Assembly (NCBI GenBank): GCA_017476085.1
Contig: JAFVEJ010000236.1
Span: 1 to 27,029 of the forward strand
Direction of reading: 5' to 3'
Length of the DNA stretch: 27,029 nucleotides
Source of the DNA: Alphaproteobacteria bacterium
Lineage (GTDB): Bacteria > Pseudomonadota > Alphaproteobacteria > RF32 > CAG-977
Shown here: piece after piece, positions 1-7,024 of the stretch
Layout of the letters: each line of letters begins with the position of its first letter
Numbering within the stretch: position 1 is the first letter of the stretch
Program-made: the position numbers and the translations under genes
Notes under the pieces: model-generated
Told to the model about the DNA's origin: nothing
Database searches by the model: none
What the model saw: the letters and a program-made list of their open reading frames with translations, nothing else

Positions 1-1
1 G

Positions 2-778
2 TCTTCCGGTTTGTACGCGCAGGAAATGGCGGAACGCGGCTTTGTCACGTTGGCTTTTGACCCCTCATTTACCGGCGAAAGTGGCGGAGATGTCCGCAAT
101 GTCGCTTCGCCGGACATTAACACCGACGATTTCAGCGCGGCGGTTGATTCTCTGTCAACTTTGCCGCAGGTTGACGAAAATAAAATCGGCATCATCGGCA
201 TTTGCGGGTTCGGCGGATTCGGCCTGAACGCCGCGGCGCAGGACACGCGCATCAAAGCGACGGTCACTTCGACCATGTATGATATGACGCGCGTTTCTTC
301 CAAAGGATATAACGATTCAATGACCGCCGCCGATTTGTACAAACTGCGCGTCAGCCTGAATAATCAGCGCACTGCCGATGCCAAAAACGGGTCTTTTGCG
401 CCGGCTGCCGGTTTGCCGGACAAGCTGACCGGAAAAGAACCGCAGTTTGTCAAAGACTATTTTGATTATTACAAAACGCCGCGCGGTTTCCACAAACGTT
501 CGATCAATTCAAACGGTCATTGGAACACGACTTCCGCTTTGTCTTTGATCACGCAGCCGATTTTGGCTTACAGCGGCACAATCAAGTCCGCCGTCCTGAT
601 GCTTCACGGCGAAAAAGCCCACAGCCGTTATTTCAGCGAGGATGCGTTCAAAAAGCTGAAAGGTAAAAACAAGGAACTCTACATTATCCCCGGGGCAAAC
701 CATGTCGATTTGTATGACAGAAAAGACATCATTCCGTTCGACAAAATGGAAAAGTTCTTTAAGAAAAACCTGAAGTAA
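2..778 (+). CDS. alpha/beta hydrolase, 5' end outside window
   Basis: The reading frame is open to the window edge (codons before the first possible TTG read S-S-G), so the true start lies upstream. What is visible is most of an alpha/beta-hydrolase core of the dienelactone-hydrolase-like / X-Pro-peptidase-like type. A nucleophile elbow reads GICGFGG, with Cys in the usual nucleophile position, and is followed by a conserved STMYDMTRVSSKGYNDS stretch. A C-terminal PGANHVDLYD carries the probable catalytic His. The substrate cannot be told from sequence; related proteins are simply annotated as hydrolases. The stop codon overlaps the next gene's ATG by one base (taATG), which suggests co-transcription with the exported cyclophilin-like protein and the flavoprotein. 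Confidence 0.85.
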   Translation, partial: SSGLYAQEMAERGFVTLAFDPSFTGESGGDVRNVASPDINTDDFSAAVDSLSTLPQVDENKIGIIGICGFGGFGLNAAAQDTRIKATVTSTMYDMTRVSSKGYNDSMTAADLYKLRVSLNNQRTADAKNGSFAPAAGLPDKLTGKEPQFVKDYFDYYKTPRGFHKRSINSNGHWNTTSALSLITQPILAYSGTIKSAVLMLHGEKAHSRYFSEDAFKKLKGKNKELYIIPGANHVDLYDRKDIIPFDKMEKFFKKNLK

Positions 779-1203
779 TGCGGAAAATCTTATTCACAGG
801 GCTGATGTTCGCGTTTTTCGGAACGCCGTCAGCCCTTAGTGCAGGAGAGGCAAATCAAATGAAAATGACTGTCGGTAATCAAGAGTTTGAAATCGCTTTG
901 GCGCAAAATGAAACGGCGAAAGCTTTTTCTGAAATGCTGCCCTTGACCGTGACAATGAGCGACCTGCACGAAAACGAAAAATATGTTTATTTGGATAACC
1001 GCTTGCCGTCTGCTCCGGAAAACGTCGGAAAAATTTCCGCCGGTGATGTAATGCTGTTTGGCGATAATTGTCTGGTCGTTTTTTATAAAAGCTTTCAGAC
1101 TTCTTACAGCTATACAAAAATAGGACGGATTATAGAAAACACGGCATTGGGAACCTTATCCGAAGTGGATTCCGTGATGGCAGTTTTTACAAACGGAGAT
1201 TAA
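778..1203 (+). CDS. exported cyclophilin-like fold protein
   Basis: This 141-residue protein has a clear Sec-type signal peptide: basic start MRK, hydrophobic stretch to about residue 17, and a plausible cleavage after ALSA near residue 22. The mature part matches the cyclophilin-like family (Cyclophil_like2 type): an MKMTVGNQEFEIAL opening, LPLTVTMSDL, a Y-LDNRLP stretch, AGDVMLFGDNCLVVFYK, and a closing Y-KIGRI. Proteins of this family have the cyclophilin barrel but usually no demonstrated prolyl isomerase activity. The start overlaps the upstream hydrolase stop by one base. The following flavoprotein frame begins directly after the TAA and in the same frame. Family members are often found beside or fused to flavodoxin-like proteins, so the order here makes sense. 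Function remains unknown. Confidence 0.82.
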   Translation: MRKILFTGLMFAFFGTPSALSAGEANQMKMTVGNQEFEIALAQNETAKAFSEMLPLTVTMSDLHENEKYVYLDNRLPSAPENVGKISAGDVMLFGDNCLVVFYKSFQTSYSYTKIGRIIENTALGTLSEVDSVMAVFTNGD

Positions 1204-1752
1204 AAAAACAAGACTAAAAAAGTAGTAATTATTTCATCCAGCCTAAGAACAGGCAGTAATTCCGAAATTCTGGCGCGCGAAGCCGACCGCGGCGCGGCGG
1301 AAGCCGGAAACGAAGTTGAATTTATCAGCCTGAAAGACAAAGATATTCGGTTTTGCAAAGGATGTCTGGCCTGTCAGAAAACAATGAAGTGCGTTATTCG
1401 CGATGATATTAATGATTTAATCGAAAAGATACGGACGGCGGATGCGCTGATTTTTGCGACGCCTATTTATTATTATGAATTAAGCGGTCAGCTGAAGACA
1501 TTTTTGGACAGATGCAATCCGTTGTATCCGGCAAAAAATAATTTCCGTGACGTGTACTTGATTACGACCGCTTACGACGATGCGGAAAACGCGTCTGAAA
1601 CCGCCGTAAAAGGAATGCAGGCGTGGCTTTCGTGTTTTGAACAGTCCCGTTTGGCGGGAACGTTGTTTGCCGGCGGACTGGAAGCGCCTAAAGACGCGTC
1701 AAAACATACGACTCTGCTTGAAAAAGCATACGCATTAGGCAAAAACATCTGA
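1204..1752 (+). CDS. flavodoxin-like NAD(P)H-dependent reductase without a standard start codon
   Basis: The frame encodes a nearly complete flavodoxin-fold oxidoreductase of the NADPH-dependent FMN reductase / iron-sulfur-flavoprotein type. It has beta-1 plus phosphate loop VVIISSSLRTGSNS, then CKGCLACQ with three Cys, then ADALIFATPIYYYELSGQLK, which contacts FMN in this family. The first ATG in frame (1384) would remove the FMN phosphate loop and the first Cys residues, so it cannot be the functional start. Between the preceding gene's TAA (1201-1203) and 1384 there is no ATG, GTG or TTG in frame. A GGAG ribosome-binding-like site lies at 1195-1198, at the right distance for a start near 1204. 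Either an ATG was lost here (pseudogene), or a rare start such as ATT at 1228 is used. Family assignment is firm; whether it is expressed is open. Confidence 0.65.
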   Translation, partial: KNKTKKVVIISSSLRTGSNSEILAREADRGAAEAGNEVEFISLKDKDIRFCKGCLACQKTMKCVIRDDINDLIEKIRTADALIFATPIYYYELSGQLKTFLDRCNPLYPAKNNFRDVYLITTAYDDAENASETAVKGMQAWLSCFEQSRLAGTLFAGGLEAPKDASKHTTLLEKAYALGKNI

Positions 1753-1808
1753 TCTTAGAATCAGCTTCCGAGTATGTCGGATTCGTTTTTATCGGCGCAG
1801 CAATATTG

Positions 1809-1831
1809 TCCGGCAGCTAAATTCTGCCGGA
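1809..1831. terminator. hairpin between convergent genes, possible terminator
   Basis: TCCGGCAG pairs perfectly with CTGCCGGA across a 7-base loop, in the short gap between the flavoprotein gene (plus) and the DUF6782 gene (minus). No clear T run follows on either strand, so it is a weak candidate for an intrinsic bidirectional terminator. Confidence 0.4.
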
Positions 1832-1851
1832 ACAGCAATTACTTATTTTGA

Positions 1852-2967
1852 TTAACGGCCCGAGCGCATACGATTGATGCTGATCGCCGTCAGATTCGGC
1901 TGCTGCTTTTTCCCGGATGGCGTTTCGAGCTTTACCATACCTTTCATAGCCATTTCCAATCCCATAAACAATCCGCCGCAGTCAGGCAAATTCCGATAAC
2001 TGGTATCCGGCGCTTTGCCTGTGACTTTTTCCCGTTCGCGGAAAAACATATCCGCGGCGCTGCGTGTTTCTTTGCGCATACCGCACATTCTGGAATCACG
2101 GTCCATAATATCCAAATCGTTTGCAAAATAGCACTTCCCTTTATCGGTCGTGCATACCATTTGTAAAATTTCAGCCGAAGTTTTATGCCCGTCAAACGGT
2201 TTTTCTTCAAAGAGCTTTTTGGCTTCTTCCGGATTGCTGCAGCGTCCGGCCTGCATCAAATGACCATACAAATATCCCTGTTCGTACGCTTCAATAATCC
2301 GCCAATTTTTAAACCATCCTTTAAACGCGGCAAGCATATTCTTTTCACGGTTTTCAACAACCGACTCAACGGATTTAAAAATGGACGGCTTTTCCACGCT
2401 CATTGCAATATCGGAATCCGTTCGTTGAAAGGCGTTCCATATTTTTTCACTCTGAGTCGCGGCGCGAATTTCCAAAGCCGTTTGCGCGGCAGCGGCTTGC
2501 GCGTCCGCTTCCGTCGCACGACGCAGCTTCAACTCGGTTGCCACATCAAACGTGCAGAATTCTGACTCGATCCCGTTTATATGCTGTTGCGCATGGCGAG
2601 CTTCATGAGCCAACGTCGCAACAAGTTTAGCGTCTTTTGTCATCGGATTTAACCGAATGACTTTATCCTCTTCACAGCAAAAGCCGTAACTGCCCGGCTG
2701 CGTTTCAAATCCGAATGAATATCCTGCTTTTGCCGCGTCTTCCAAAATTTTACGGCCGGTCGGGGAATTGTTTGCAATCGTGTTAATCAGATGAGTCATA
2801 CGAAGCTGTTCGTTTTTATTGCCAGCTAACTTGACATCAATAACAGGCTTTTCATCCTTATAAAAACCGCGGATAAGAGGAGAAGAAAACAACCGTCCCA
2901 AAAACGAATTTTCTTCCTGCGTATCTTGTGTATCCTGTTTTTCAAAAGCGTTTCGTAATTTTCCCAT
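1852..2967 (-). CDS. DUF6782-type putative metallopeptidase
   Basis: This 371-residue soluble protein carries HEARH at residues 121-125 inside TLAHEARHAQQ, a perfect HExxH zinc-protease motif. It is followed by TEADAQAAA near 152-160, whose acidic residues could provide a further zinc ligand. This matches the DUF6782 putative metallopeptidase family as I remember it; the substrate is unknown. The N-terminus has no signal peptide. It is polar and contains a small QDTQDTQ repeat, so the protein is probably cytosolic or exported by a non-Sec route. The start fits an AAGGA site about nine bases upstream. The gene has its own perfect consensus promoter. A Cys-rich C-terminal half (CCEE, CTTDKGKC, CGM, DCGG) is notable. 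It is convergent with the flavoprotein gene. Confidence 0.75.
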   Translation of the reverse strand: MGKLRNAFEKQDTQDTQEENSFLGRLFSSPLIRGFYKDEKPVIDVKLAGNKNEQLRMTHLINTIANNSPTGRKILEDAAKAGYSFGFETQPGSYGFCCEEDKVIRLNPMTKDAKLVATLAHEARHAQQHINGIESEFCTFDVATELKLRRATEADAQAAAAQTALEIRAATQSEKIWNAFQRTDSDIAMSVEKPSIFKSVESVVENREKNMLAAFKGWFKNWRIIEAYEQGYLYGHLMQAGRCSNPEEAKKLFEEKPFDGHKTSAEILQMVCTTDKGKCYFANDLDIMDRDSRMCGMRKETRSAADMFFREREKVTGKAPDTSYRNLPDCGGLFMGLEMAMKGMVKLETPSGKKQQPNLTAISINRMRSGR

Positions 2968-3006
2968 CGAATTGAATCCTTATCTAAGGCGAACAAAGAA
3001 GAAGGA

Positions 3007-3035
3007 ATTATATACAAAATTTTCGTTTTTGTCAA
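3007..3035 (-). promoter_or_regulatory. perfect sigma-70 consensus promoter for the DUF6782 gene
   Basis: On the minus strand TTGACA (3035-3030) and TATAAT (3012-3007) are separated by exactly 17 bases. Transcription would start near 3000, about 33 bases before the start codon. Both hexamers match the consensus at all positions, so strong constitutive expression is likely. Confidence 0.85.
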
Positions 3036-3051
3036 AAATTAAAGCGTTTTT

Positions 3052-3759
3052 TTATTTGCGCCAATCATAAGAGATCATGTCTTTTATCACTTCCCCCGCA
3101 ATGATCAACCCGACAACGGGGGGAACAAAAGACGTGGAACCGGGAACACGTTTGTTATCGCCCGAAGGCGTCAGGGGTTTTTCTTTGGAATAAACAACCT
3201 TTAATTCCGTAACGCCTCGTTTTTTCAATTCTTTGCGCATCACATGCGCCAACGGACAAACAGATGTTTGATAAATGTCGGCGACTTTAAATGCCGTCGG
3301 ATCGACTTTATTGCCTGCTCCCATAGCGGAAATGATCGGAACTCCGGCTTTTTTTGCCGCCAAAACCAATCCGATTTTCCCCGTCACGGTGTCAATCGCA
3401 TCCACAACATAGTCATATTGAGAAAAATCAAATTGATTTTCCGATTCAGGCAAAAAAAACGTTTTATATGTCGTCACGACACAATCAGGATTAATGTCGG
3501 CAACACGCCGTGCGGCAATATCAGTTTTGTATTGCCCGATTGTTTTAGTCGTAGCAACGATTTGCCTGTTTAAATTTGTGATCTCGACCGTATCATTGTC
3601 AATCAAATCCAAATGCCCGACGCCCGACCGGGCCAATGCTTCAACAACATAGCCCCCTACCCCGCCGACGCCGAATACCGCGACATGCGCATCGGCCAGT
3701 TTTTTTAAAGCTTCCGTTCCGAAAATCAGTTCCGTTCTGGAAAAAGCGGAGACAGTCAT
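3052..3759 (-). CDS. tcdA: tRNA threonylcarbamoyladenosine dehydratase TcdA
   Basis: TcdA is an E1/MoeB/ThiF-like ATP-dependent enzyme that cyclises t6A37 to ct6A in ANN-decoding tRNAs. The 235-residue protein shows the family features in order. The start FSRTELIFGTEAL is followed by the nucleotide-binding loop GVGGVGGYVVEALARSG (about 30-46), then DLIDNDTVEITNLNRQ with the conserved Asp and Arg, then DAIDTVTGKI. AMGAGNKVDP and PLAHVMRKELKKRGV, both typical of the CsdL/TcdA branch, come after that, and the protein ends with the GSTSFVPPVVG-type region. It is slightly shorter than E. coli TcdA. The ATG overlaps the cupin gene's TGA by four bases (ATGA), so translation is probably coupled. Confidence 0.93.
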   Translation of the reverse strand: MTVSAFSRTELIFGTEALKKLADAHVAVFGVGGVGGYVVEALARSGVGHLDLIDNDTVEITNLNRQIVATTKTIGQYKTDIAARRVADINPDCVVTTYKTFFLPESENQFDFSQYDYVVDAIDTVTGKIGLVLAAKKAGVPIISAMGAGNKVDPTAFKVADIYQTSVCPLAHVMRKELKKRGVTELKVVYSKEKPLTPSGDNKRVPGSTSFVPPVVGLIIAGEVIKDMISYDWRK

Positions 3760-4127
3760 CTGTTTTCCGTTAAAGGCATTCCTTTTTCACCGACATACGT
3801 CACGACCATTTCTACAGGCTCATTTCCCGTATTTTCACCATAATGCCAAGTATCAATCACTTCGACAATAGGCTCGCCTGCATGAAAGGTTCTTTGTTCT
3901 CCCGTTTCCGTATGAACCGTCAGCTCCCCTTCCAGCATATAAGCAACGTTAATCATCGGATGCTTGTGTATCGGCAGCTTTTTTCCGACGGGAACAGTAA
4001 TTCTGACAACGGAAATTTCCGAATGCGCAAGATTAACGGCGCCGACTTCATGACCATCCCAAACACGATCGGTTTGCGTAAGAATAATCTTATCCTGTTC
4101 TCTCATTTTATGTTTCATCCTTAACAT
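3756..4127 (-). CDS. small cupin-domain protein
   Basis: This is a single-domain cupin of about 120 residues. The first cupin motif reads PVGKKLPIHKHPMINVAYMLEGELTV, with His at about 54 and 56, and the second reads GEPIVEVIDTWHYGENTG, with His at about 95; together these form the usual metal site. No ligand or reaction can be assigned. Three Met codons lie close together (residues 1, 4 and 8). An AAGGA site sits before the third, and the second follows it directly, so the true start may be 4106 rather than 4127. The stop overlaps the tcdA start by four bases, making a two-gene unit driven by the promoter candidate at 4141-4169. Confidence 0.8.
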   Translation of the reverse strand: MLRMKHKMREQDKIILTQTDRVWDGHEVGAVNLAHSEISVVRITVPVGKKLPIHKHPMINVAYMLEGELTVHTETGEQRTFHAGEPIVEVIDTWHYGENTGNEPVEMVVTYVGEKGMPLTENR

Positions 4128-4140
4128 TAATTAACAGCAG

Positions 4141-4169
4141 ATTTTGAACAAACAAATTTTCAAAGTCAA
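4141..4169 (-). promoter_or_regulatory. promoter candidate for cupin-tcdA
   Basis: On the minus strand TTGACT (4169-4164), 17 bases, then CAAAAT (4146-4141). The -35 has five of six consensus bases and the -10 four of six. It would start transcription just upstream of the cupin gene. Confidence 0.55.
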
Positions 4170-4346
4170 CATAAATTGTTACATATTTTTATTATTAAAT
4201 ACTTTAAAAGTTTTGATCATACTTTTTTATTATACATTAAATTTATCATTAACTGTGTTGTTTTTTTAAGAGCGTTTATATTCCATAACAACCAAATCAT
4301 TCACCGGAATTGACCACAAAGAACGATATACGAAAAAAGATAAAAC

Positions 4347-4374
4347 TTGACTTTTTTATAAAAAAATTTATAAC
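4347..4374 (+). promoter_or_regulatory. promoter candidate for the tail cassette or a short RNA
   Basis: TTGACT (4347-4352), 16 bases, then TATAAC (4369-4374): five of six matches in each hexamer. The predicted start near 4381 lies about 55 bases before the end of the leader terminator at 4435 and about 67 bases before the fibre start codon. Confidence 0.65.
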
Positions 4375-4383
4375 ATTTTGTTA

Positions 4384-4401
4384 GTGTTAAAAAATGTATT
4401 T
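4384..4401 (+). repeat. 18-base direct repeat, left copy
   Basis: GTGTTAAAAAATGTATTT is identical to the sequence at 19571-19588 in the same orientation. The two copies enclose the tail cassette and the whole glycan operon. The repeat is AT-rich, so chance cannot be excluded. Confidence 0.6.
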
Positions 4402-4409
4402 ATGGTCTG

Positions 4410-4435
4410 GCAGGGATTTTTCCCTGCTTTTTTTT
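4410..4435 (+). terminator. intrinsic terminator within the tail-fibre leader
   Basis: GCAGGGA pairs perfectly with TCCCTGC across a TTTT loop and is followed by eight T. This is a textbook rho-independent terminator on the plus strand. It lies after the promoter at 4347-4374 and only a few bases before the GAGG ribosome-binding site of the fibre gene, so it would act as an attenuator or as the end of a leader RNA of about 55 nt. Confidence 0.85.
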
Positions 4436-4447
4436 ATTGAGGTAAAA

Positions 4448-5302
4448 ATGACGGTAAGTACGACAACAAACAAAGTGAGTTATATCGGAAACGGGGTTGC
4501 GACAAGTTTTGCAATCCCGTTTCCTTTTTTGGAAAGGGAGCATTTAAAGGTCTATCAACTCTTGAACGACGATCAGACGGAACGGGCGGACTGGAGCCTT
4601 TCGAACGGGAATATGGTTTTTGAAACAGCGCCGGAGAACGGGGCGCAAATTGTGATAATTCGCGAAGTGCCGTTGACGCAGGAAACGGATTATCGGGAAA
4701 ACGAGATCTTGCCTGCTGAAACACTGGAACGCAATTTCGATAAGCTGACGATGCAGGTGCAGCAACTGAAGGAACAGGCGGATCGTGCGGTAACGGTAGA
4801 TATCTTTGATGATACCGATGCGGCAAGCTTGATTCCGTCCATCCGGCAAGCGGTTTCCGATTGTGCTGAATATACGGCAACGGCGTCCGACAAAGCGGAT
4901 ATAGCGACGGATAAAGCGGAAATCGCCACGAACAAAGCGGTTGAAGCGCAACATACGTTATCTTCAAAAACCGATGTTGATTTGAACAATTTGACAACGG
5001 CGGGAAAAGAAAATCTGGCGGAAATGTTGATGCCCGATTATTCACGAAAAGTCGTTTTGTCTGCCAACGTAACATATACTGCCGCGTGCGCCGGAGTGTT
5101 TTGCGGCTATTATCGCGGAACATCGGGAACAGGGACGACATACACAGTCAACGGCTTTACGCAGACATATTCAGGCAGTTTTGACACCGCGGGGATGCCT
5201 ACCGGCGCGTCGTTTTTTGTTTTTGTATCAAAGGGCGAAAGTTATTCCGCCGCTCGGGCGAACAATTTATATTTCATTCCGTTAAAAGGAGTTGCGGCAT
5301 GA
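4448..5302 (+). CDS. phage tail fibre protein, T7-type N-terminus
   Basis: This is a 284-residue structural protein. The N-terminus has the T7-tail-fibre-like virion-attachment signature (VSYIGNGVATSFAIPFPFLE at about 10-29, then IREVPLTQETDYREN and LERNFDKLTMQVQQLKEQ). It continues with a coiled-coil linker that includes three heptad-like units, DKADIAT, DKAEIAT and NKAVEAQ (about 148-168). It ends with TDVDLNNLT and a Gly/Thr/Tyr-rich tip domain (about 200-284) that would bind a receptor. The start is set at 4448 because GAGG lies just upstream and because the longer frame from 4394 crosses the terminator hairpin. It overlaps the chaperone gene by four bases (ATGA). No capsid, portal, baseplate or lysis gene is present, so this is an orphan cassette. 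Confidence 0.88.
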   Translation: MTVSTTTNKVSYIGNGVATSFAIPFPFLEREHLKVYQLLNDDQTERADWSLSNGNMVFETAPENGAQIVIIREVPLTQETDYRENEILPAETLERNFDKLTMQVQQLKEQADRAVTVDIFDDTDAASLIPSIRQAVSDCAEYTATASDKADIATDKAEIATNKAVEAQHTLSSKTDVDLNNLTTAGKENLAEMLMPDYSRKVVLSANVTYTAACAGVFCGYYRGTSGTGTTYTVNGFTQTYSGSFDTAGMPTGASFFVFVSKGESYSAARANNLYFIPLKGVAA

Positions 5303-5652
5303 CGATTTTTTATGAAAAGAAAGACGGTAAAATCATTCGTTGGACACAGTCCGAACAGCAGGCCGTTTTAGAAAAAATGAAGGAACAATGCGACGATGAA
5401 GATTTAATCGAAACAGAAGACGGTGAATATTATCTGCGCGGTGAAGTTCCCGAAATTCCTGAAACAAAAAAAACGGAAAAGATCAGGATAAAACGTAATC
5501 GCCTTTTGTCGGAAAGCGATTGGACGCAGACGTTTGACGCTCCGCTGACGGCAGAAGAACGCAAAGAATGGGCAATTTACAGGCAACATTTACGGGATTT
5601 GCCACAACAAAATGATTTTCCGAATTCGCTCGTTTGGCCGAAAATGGAATAA
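5299..5652 (+). CDS. phage tail assembly chaperone
   Basis: This small acidic protein of 117 residues has a C-terminal half with the signature of phage tail-assembly chaperones that sit beside fibre genes: RNRLLSESDWTQTFDAPLT followed by ERKEWAIYRQHLRDLP (about 70-105). Such proteins help fold or trimerise the fibre encoded just upstream. The N-terminal half (about 1-60) is variable and rich in Glu and Asp. The start lies in an ATGA overlap with the fibre stop, indicating coupled translation. A strong bidirectional hairpin terminator follows within ten bases of the stop, closing this two-gene unit. Confidence 0.87.
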   Translation: MTIFYEKKDGKIIRWTQSEQQAVLEKMKEQCDDEDLIETEDGEYYLRGEVPEIPETKKTEKIRIKRNRLLSESDWTQTFDAPLTAEERKEWAIYRQHLRDLPQQNDFPNSLVWPKME

Positions 5653-5658
5653 CGAAGT

Positions 5659-5692
5659 AATGAAAGGACGGGAGTTATCCCGTCCTTTCATT
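5659..5692. terminator. bidirectional hairpin terminator between tail cassette and glycan operon
   Basis: A 15-base-pair perfect stem (left arm AATGAAAGGACGGGA, right arm TCCCGTCCTTTCATT) closes on a GTTA loop. It ends the plus-strand tail cassette, and its right arm contains the stop codon of the minus-strand GDPD gene. It can therefore terminate both converging transcripts. Arm-flanking A/T supplies only a short U tract. Confidence 0.8.
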
Positions 5693-6611
5693 GAACGATA
5701 CATGCGCAAAGCCGCTTATATTTTTCTTTGTATTTTTTAGCTTTTTTTCCGAACAACAGATGCGACAACAAACGATAACGCAGCTTCTTTAAAGTTGCTT
5801 TTGTTCCGCCGCACATCGGCAAGTCGGTTGTTACTATATCCAAGCCCAGTTTTTCAGCCTCTTTCAAATCTTTTACCGTGTTATAACCGGGGGAGAATAC
5901 GCGCACGCCGGCTTTATGCAAAGCTTCTAAATCAGTCGGAAAGTTTTTAATTCGTATCGGCGACATCGAAACGTTTTTGATATTGTATTTTTTGATAAAA
6001 GACAAAATTTCCTCAATGGTCTGAAACCCTTTTTCGGAATTTTCCGGCATATCAATCCATGGCTGAACGTTCGGGTATCCGGCTTCATATAAATAACGGG
6101 CGTTGTTTAAAGAGTATGTTTCGACAACGGAGCGGTCGATGATTTTCTTATCCGTGAATTTGGAGGCAAAGCTTTGCATCAATTCGGGATTGTCACGATC
6201 GACATAGCCCGCCAGAAAATCGAACATCACCGTTATATCGGAATGTTTTTTCATAAAATCGAAAATGTTTTCGAGAGTCAGCGGTGTCAGGCCTTCCGGA
6301 AAAGCATTTGTCAAGTATAAATAGTTCAGAAAAGTTTTTAAATCGGGAACCGGATTCGACAGAACGAATGGAACTTGCATTCGGTCTGCATCCGCCTGCG
6401 TCCATAAATGATACGCGACAAAATGGCCGTCCGAAGTGCGTTGAATATCGACTTCGAAAAAGCGAAAGCCGGTTTTATAGGAATGTTCCAACGCTTCTTT
6501 GCTGTTGGTCATTATATGTCCGTGATAGTTTCCCAAAGCGTGAGCGTTATATTCCATGGCATTTCCTTTACAAATAAAAAGAAAAAATCCCAGATAAAGA
6601 AGCTGTTTCAT
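5688..6611 (-). CDS. exported glycerophosphodiester phosphodiesterase-like protein
   Basis: This 307-residue protein of the PLC-like phosphodiesterase / GDPD superfamily would hydrolyse glycerophospho- or related phosphodiesters outside the cytoplasm. The start is set at 6611: the ATG forms an ATGA overlap with the upstream gene's stop, has AAGGA at good spacing, and begins a signal peptide (residues 1-18, MKQLLYLGFFLFICKGNA). Superfamily residues follow: AHALG (His24), TNSKEAL, FEVDIQRTSDG (Glu53, Asp55) and AYHLW (His68). The C-terminus is highly basic (KKAKKYKEKYKR). Its place after a TagD-like enzyme and a glycerophosphotransferase suggests it trims or recycles glycerol-phosphate groups; that is inferred. 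It is the last gene of the operon. Confidence 0.83.
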   Translation of the reverse strand: MKQLLYLGFFLFICKGNAMEYNAHALGNYHGHIMTNSKEALEHSYKTGFRFFEVDIQRTSDGHFVAYHLWTQADADRMQVPFVLSNPVPDLKTFLNYLYLTNAFPEGLTPLTLENIFDFMKKHSDITVMFDFLAGYVDRDNPELMQSFASKFTDKKIIDRSVVETYSLNNARYLYEAGYPNVQPWIDMPENSEKGFQTIEEILSFIKKYNIKNVSMSPIRIKNFPTDLEALHKAGVRVFSPGYNTVKDLKEAEKLGLDIVTTDLPMCGGTKATLKKLRYRLLSHLLFGKKAKKYKEKYKRLCACIVQ

Positions 6612-7024
6612 TCCAGTCCTTTTAACCGTTCCCTTAAAACCGTTGCGGAAACGCCTTTTGTTCGAGGCAAGCGAATAATCCGGCGTCCGTGCTCTGAACA
6701 ATACCGTTCCGCTTTTTGAAAACCGGCATGGGTTTGATCGCCGCCAAGAACGAAAATGTCAAAATCAAGTTCCCGCACAATTTTATCAACGTCAGTATAA
6801 AGAACAACCTGATCGACATAGCGACATTGTTCGACCATTTCAACGCGTTCCTGCGTTGTGTAAACGATTTTCGCTTCGGGTTTGTATTTCAAAATGCTGT
6901 CCCCGTCCTGAACGGCGACAATCAGTTTTCCACCTTCTCCCGCAAAACCATTGGCCCGTCGGAACAGTTCCTTGTGTCCGTAGTGAAACAAATCAAATAC
7001 GCCGACCGTAAAAACCGTGCTCAT
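6608..7024 (-). CDS. TagD-like glycerol-3-phosphate cytidylyltransferase
   Basis: This 138-residue nucleotidyltransferase has the cytidylyltransferase signatures. The nucleotide-binding HxGH motif is in GVFDLFHYGHKELFRRA (HYGH at 14-17), and the RTxGxST-type motif appears as RTKGVSAT (121-128). Length and motifs fit glycerol-3-phosphate cytidylyltransferase (CTP + sn-glycerol-3-phosphate to CDP-glycerol), although related small adenylyl- and cytidylyltransferases share the fold. Context decides: the upstream neighbour is a CDP-glycerol glycerophosphotransferase-like protein and the downstream one a phosphodiesterase. ATGA overlaps on both sides (7021-7024, 6608-6611) show tight coupling. Substrate assignment is therefore inferred with moderate confidence. 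Confidence 0.82.
   Translation of the reverse strand: MSTVFTVGVFDLFHYGHKELFRRANGFAGEGGKLIVAVQDGDSILKYKPEAKIVYTTQERVEMVEQCRYVDQVVLYTDVDKIVRELDFDIFVLGGDQTHAGFQKAERYCSEHGRRIIRLPRTKGVSATVLRERLKGLE

Larger units (their letters stand above)
4128..4447. other. AT-rich divergent intergenic region
   Basis: This gap of about 320 bases is strongly AT-rich and has no convincing gene. It holds a leftward promoter for cupin-tcdA, a rightward promoter for the tail cassette, one copy of an 18-base repeat, and an intrinsic terminator placed just before the tail-fibre ribosome-binding site. An open frame that starts at 4394 runs through the terminator hairpin and is not taken as the fibre start. Confidence 0.75.

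Noticed and set aside
4394..4447. N-terminal extension of the tail fibre from ATG 4394
   Set aside because: It passes through the terminator hairpin and its T run; ATG 4448 has a good GAGG site and begins the conserved fibre N-terminus.
4434..5141. 235-codon minus-strand frame opposite the tail fibre
   Set aside because: Low-complexity Arg/Pro/Ser-rich translation with no motif; it is a shadow of the fibre gene.
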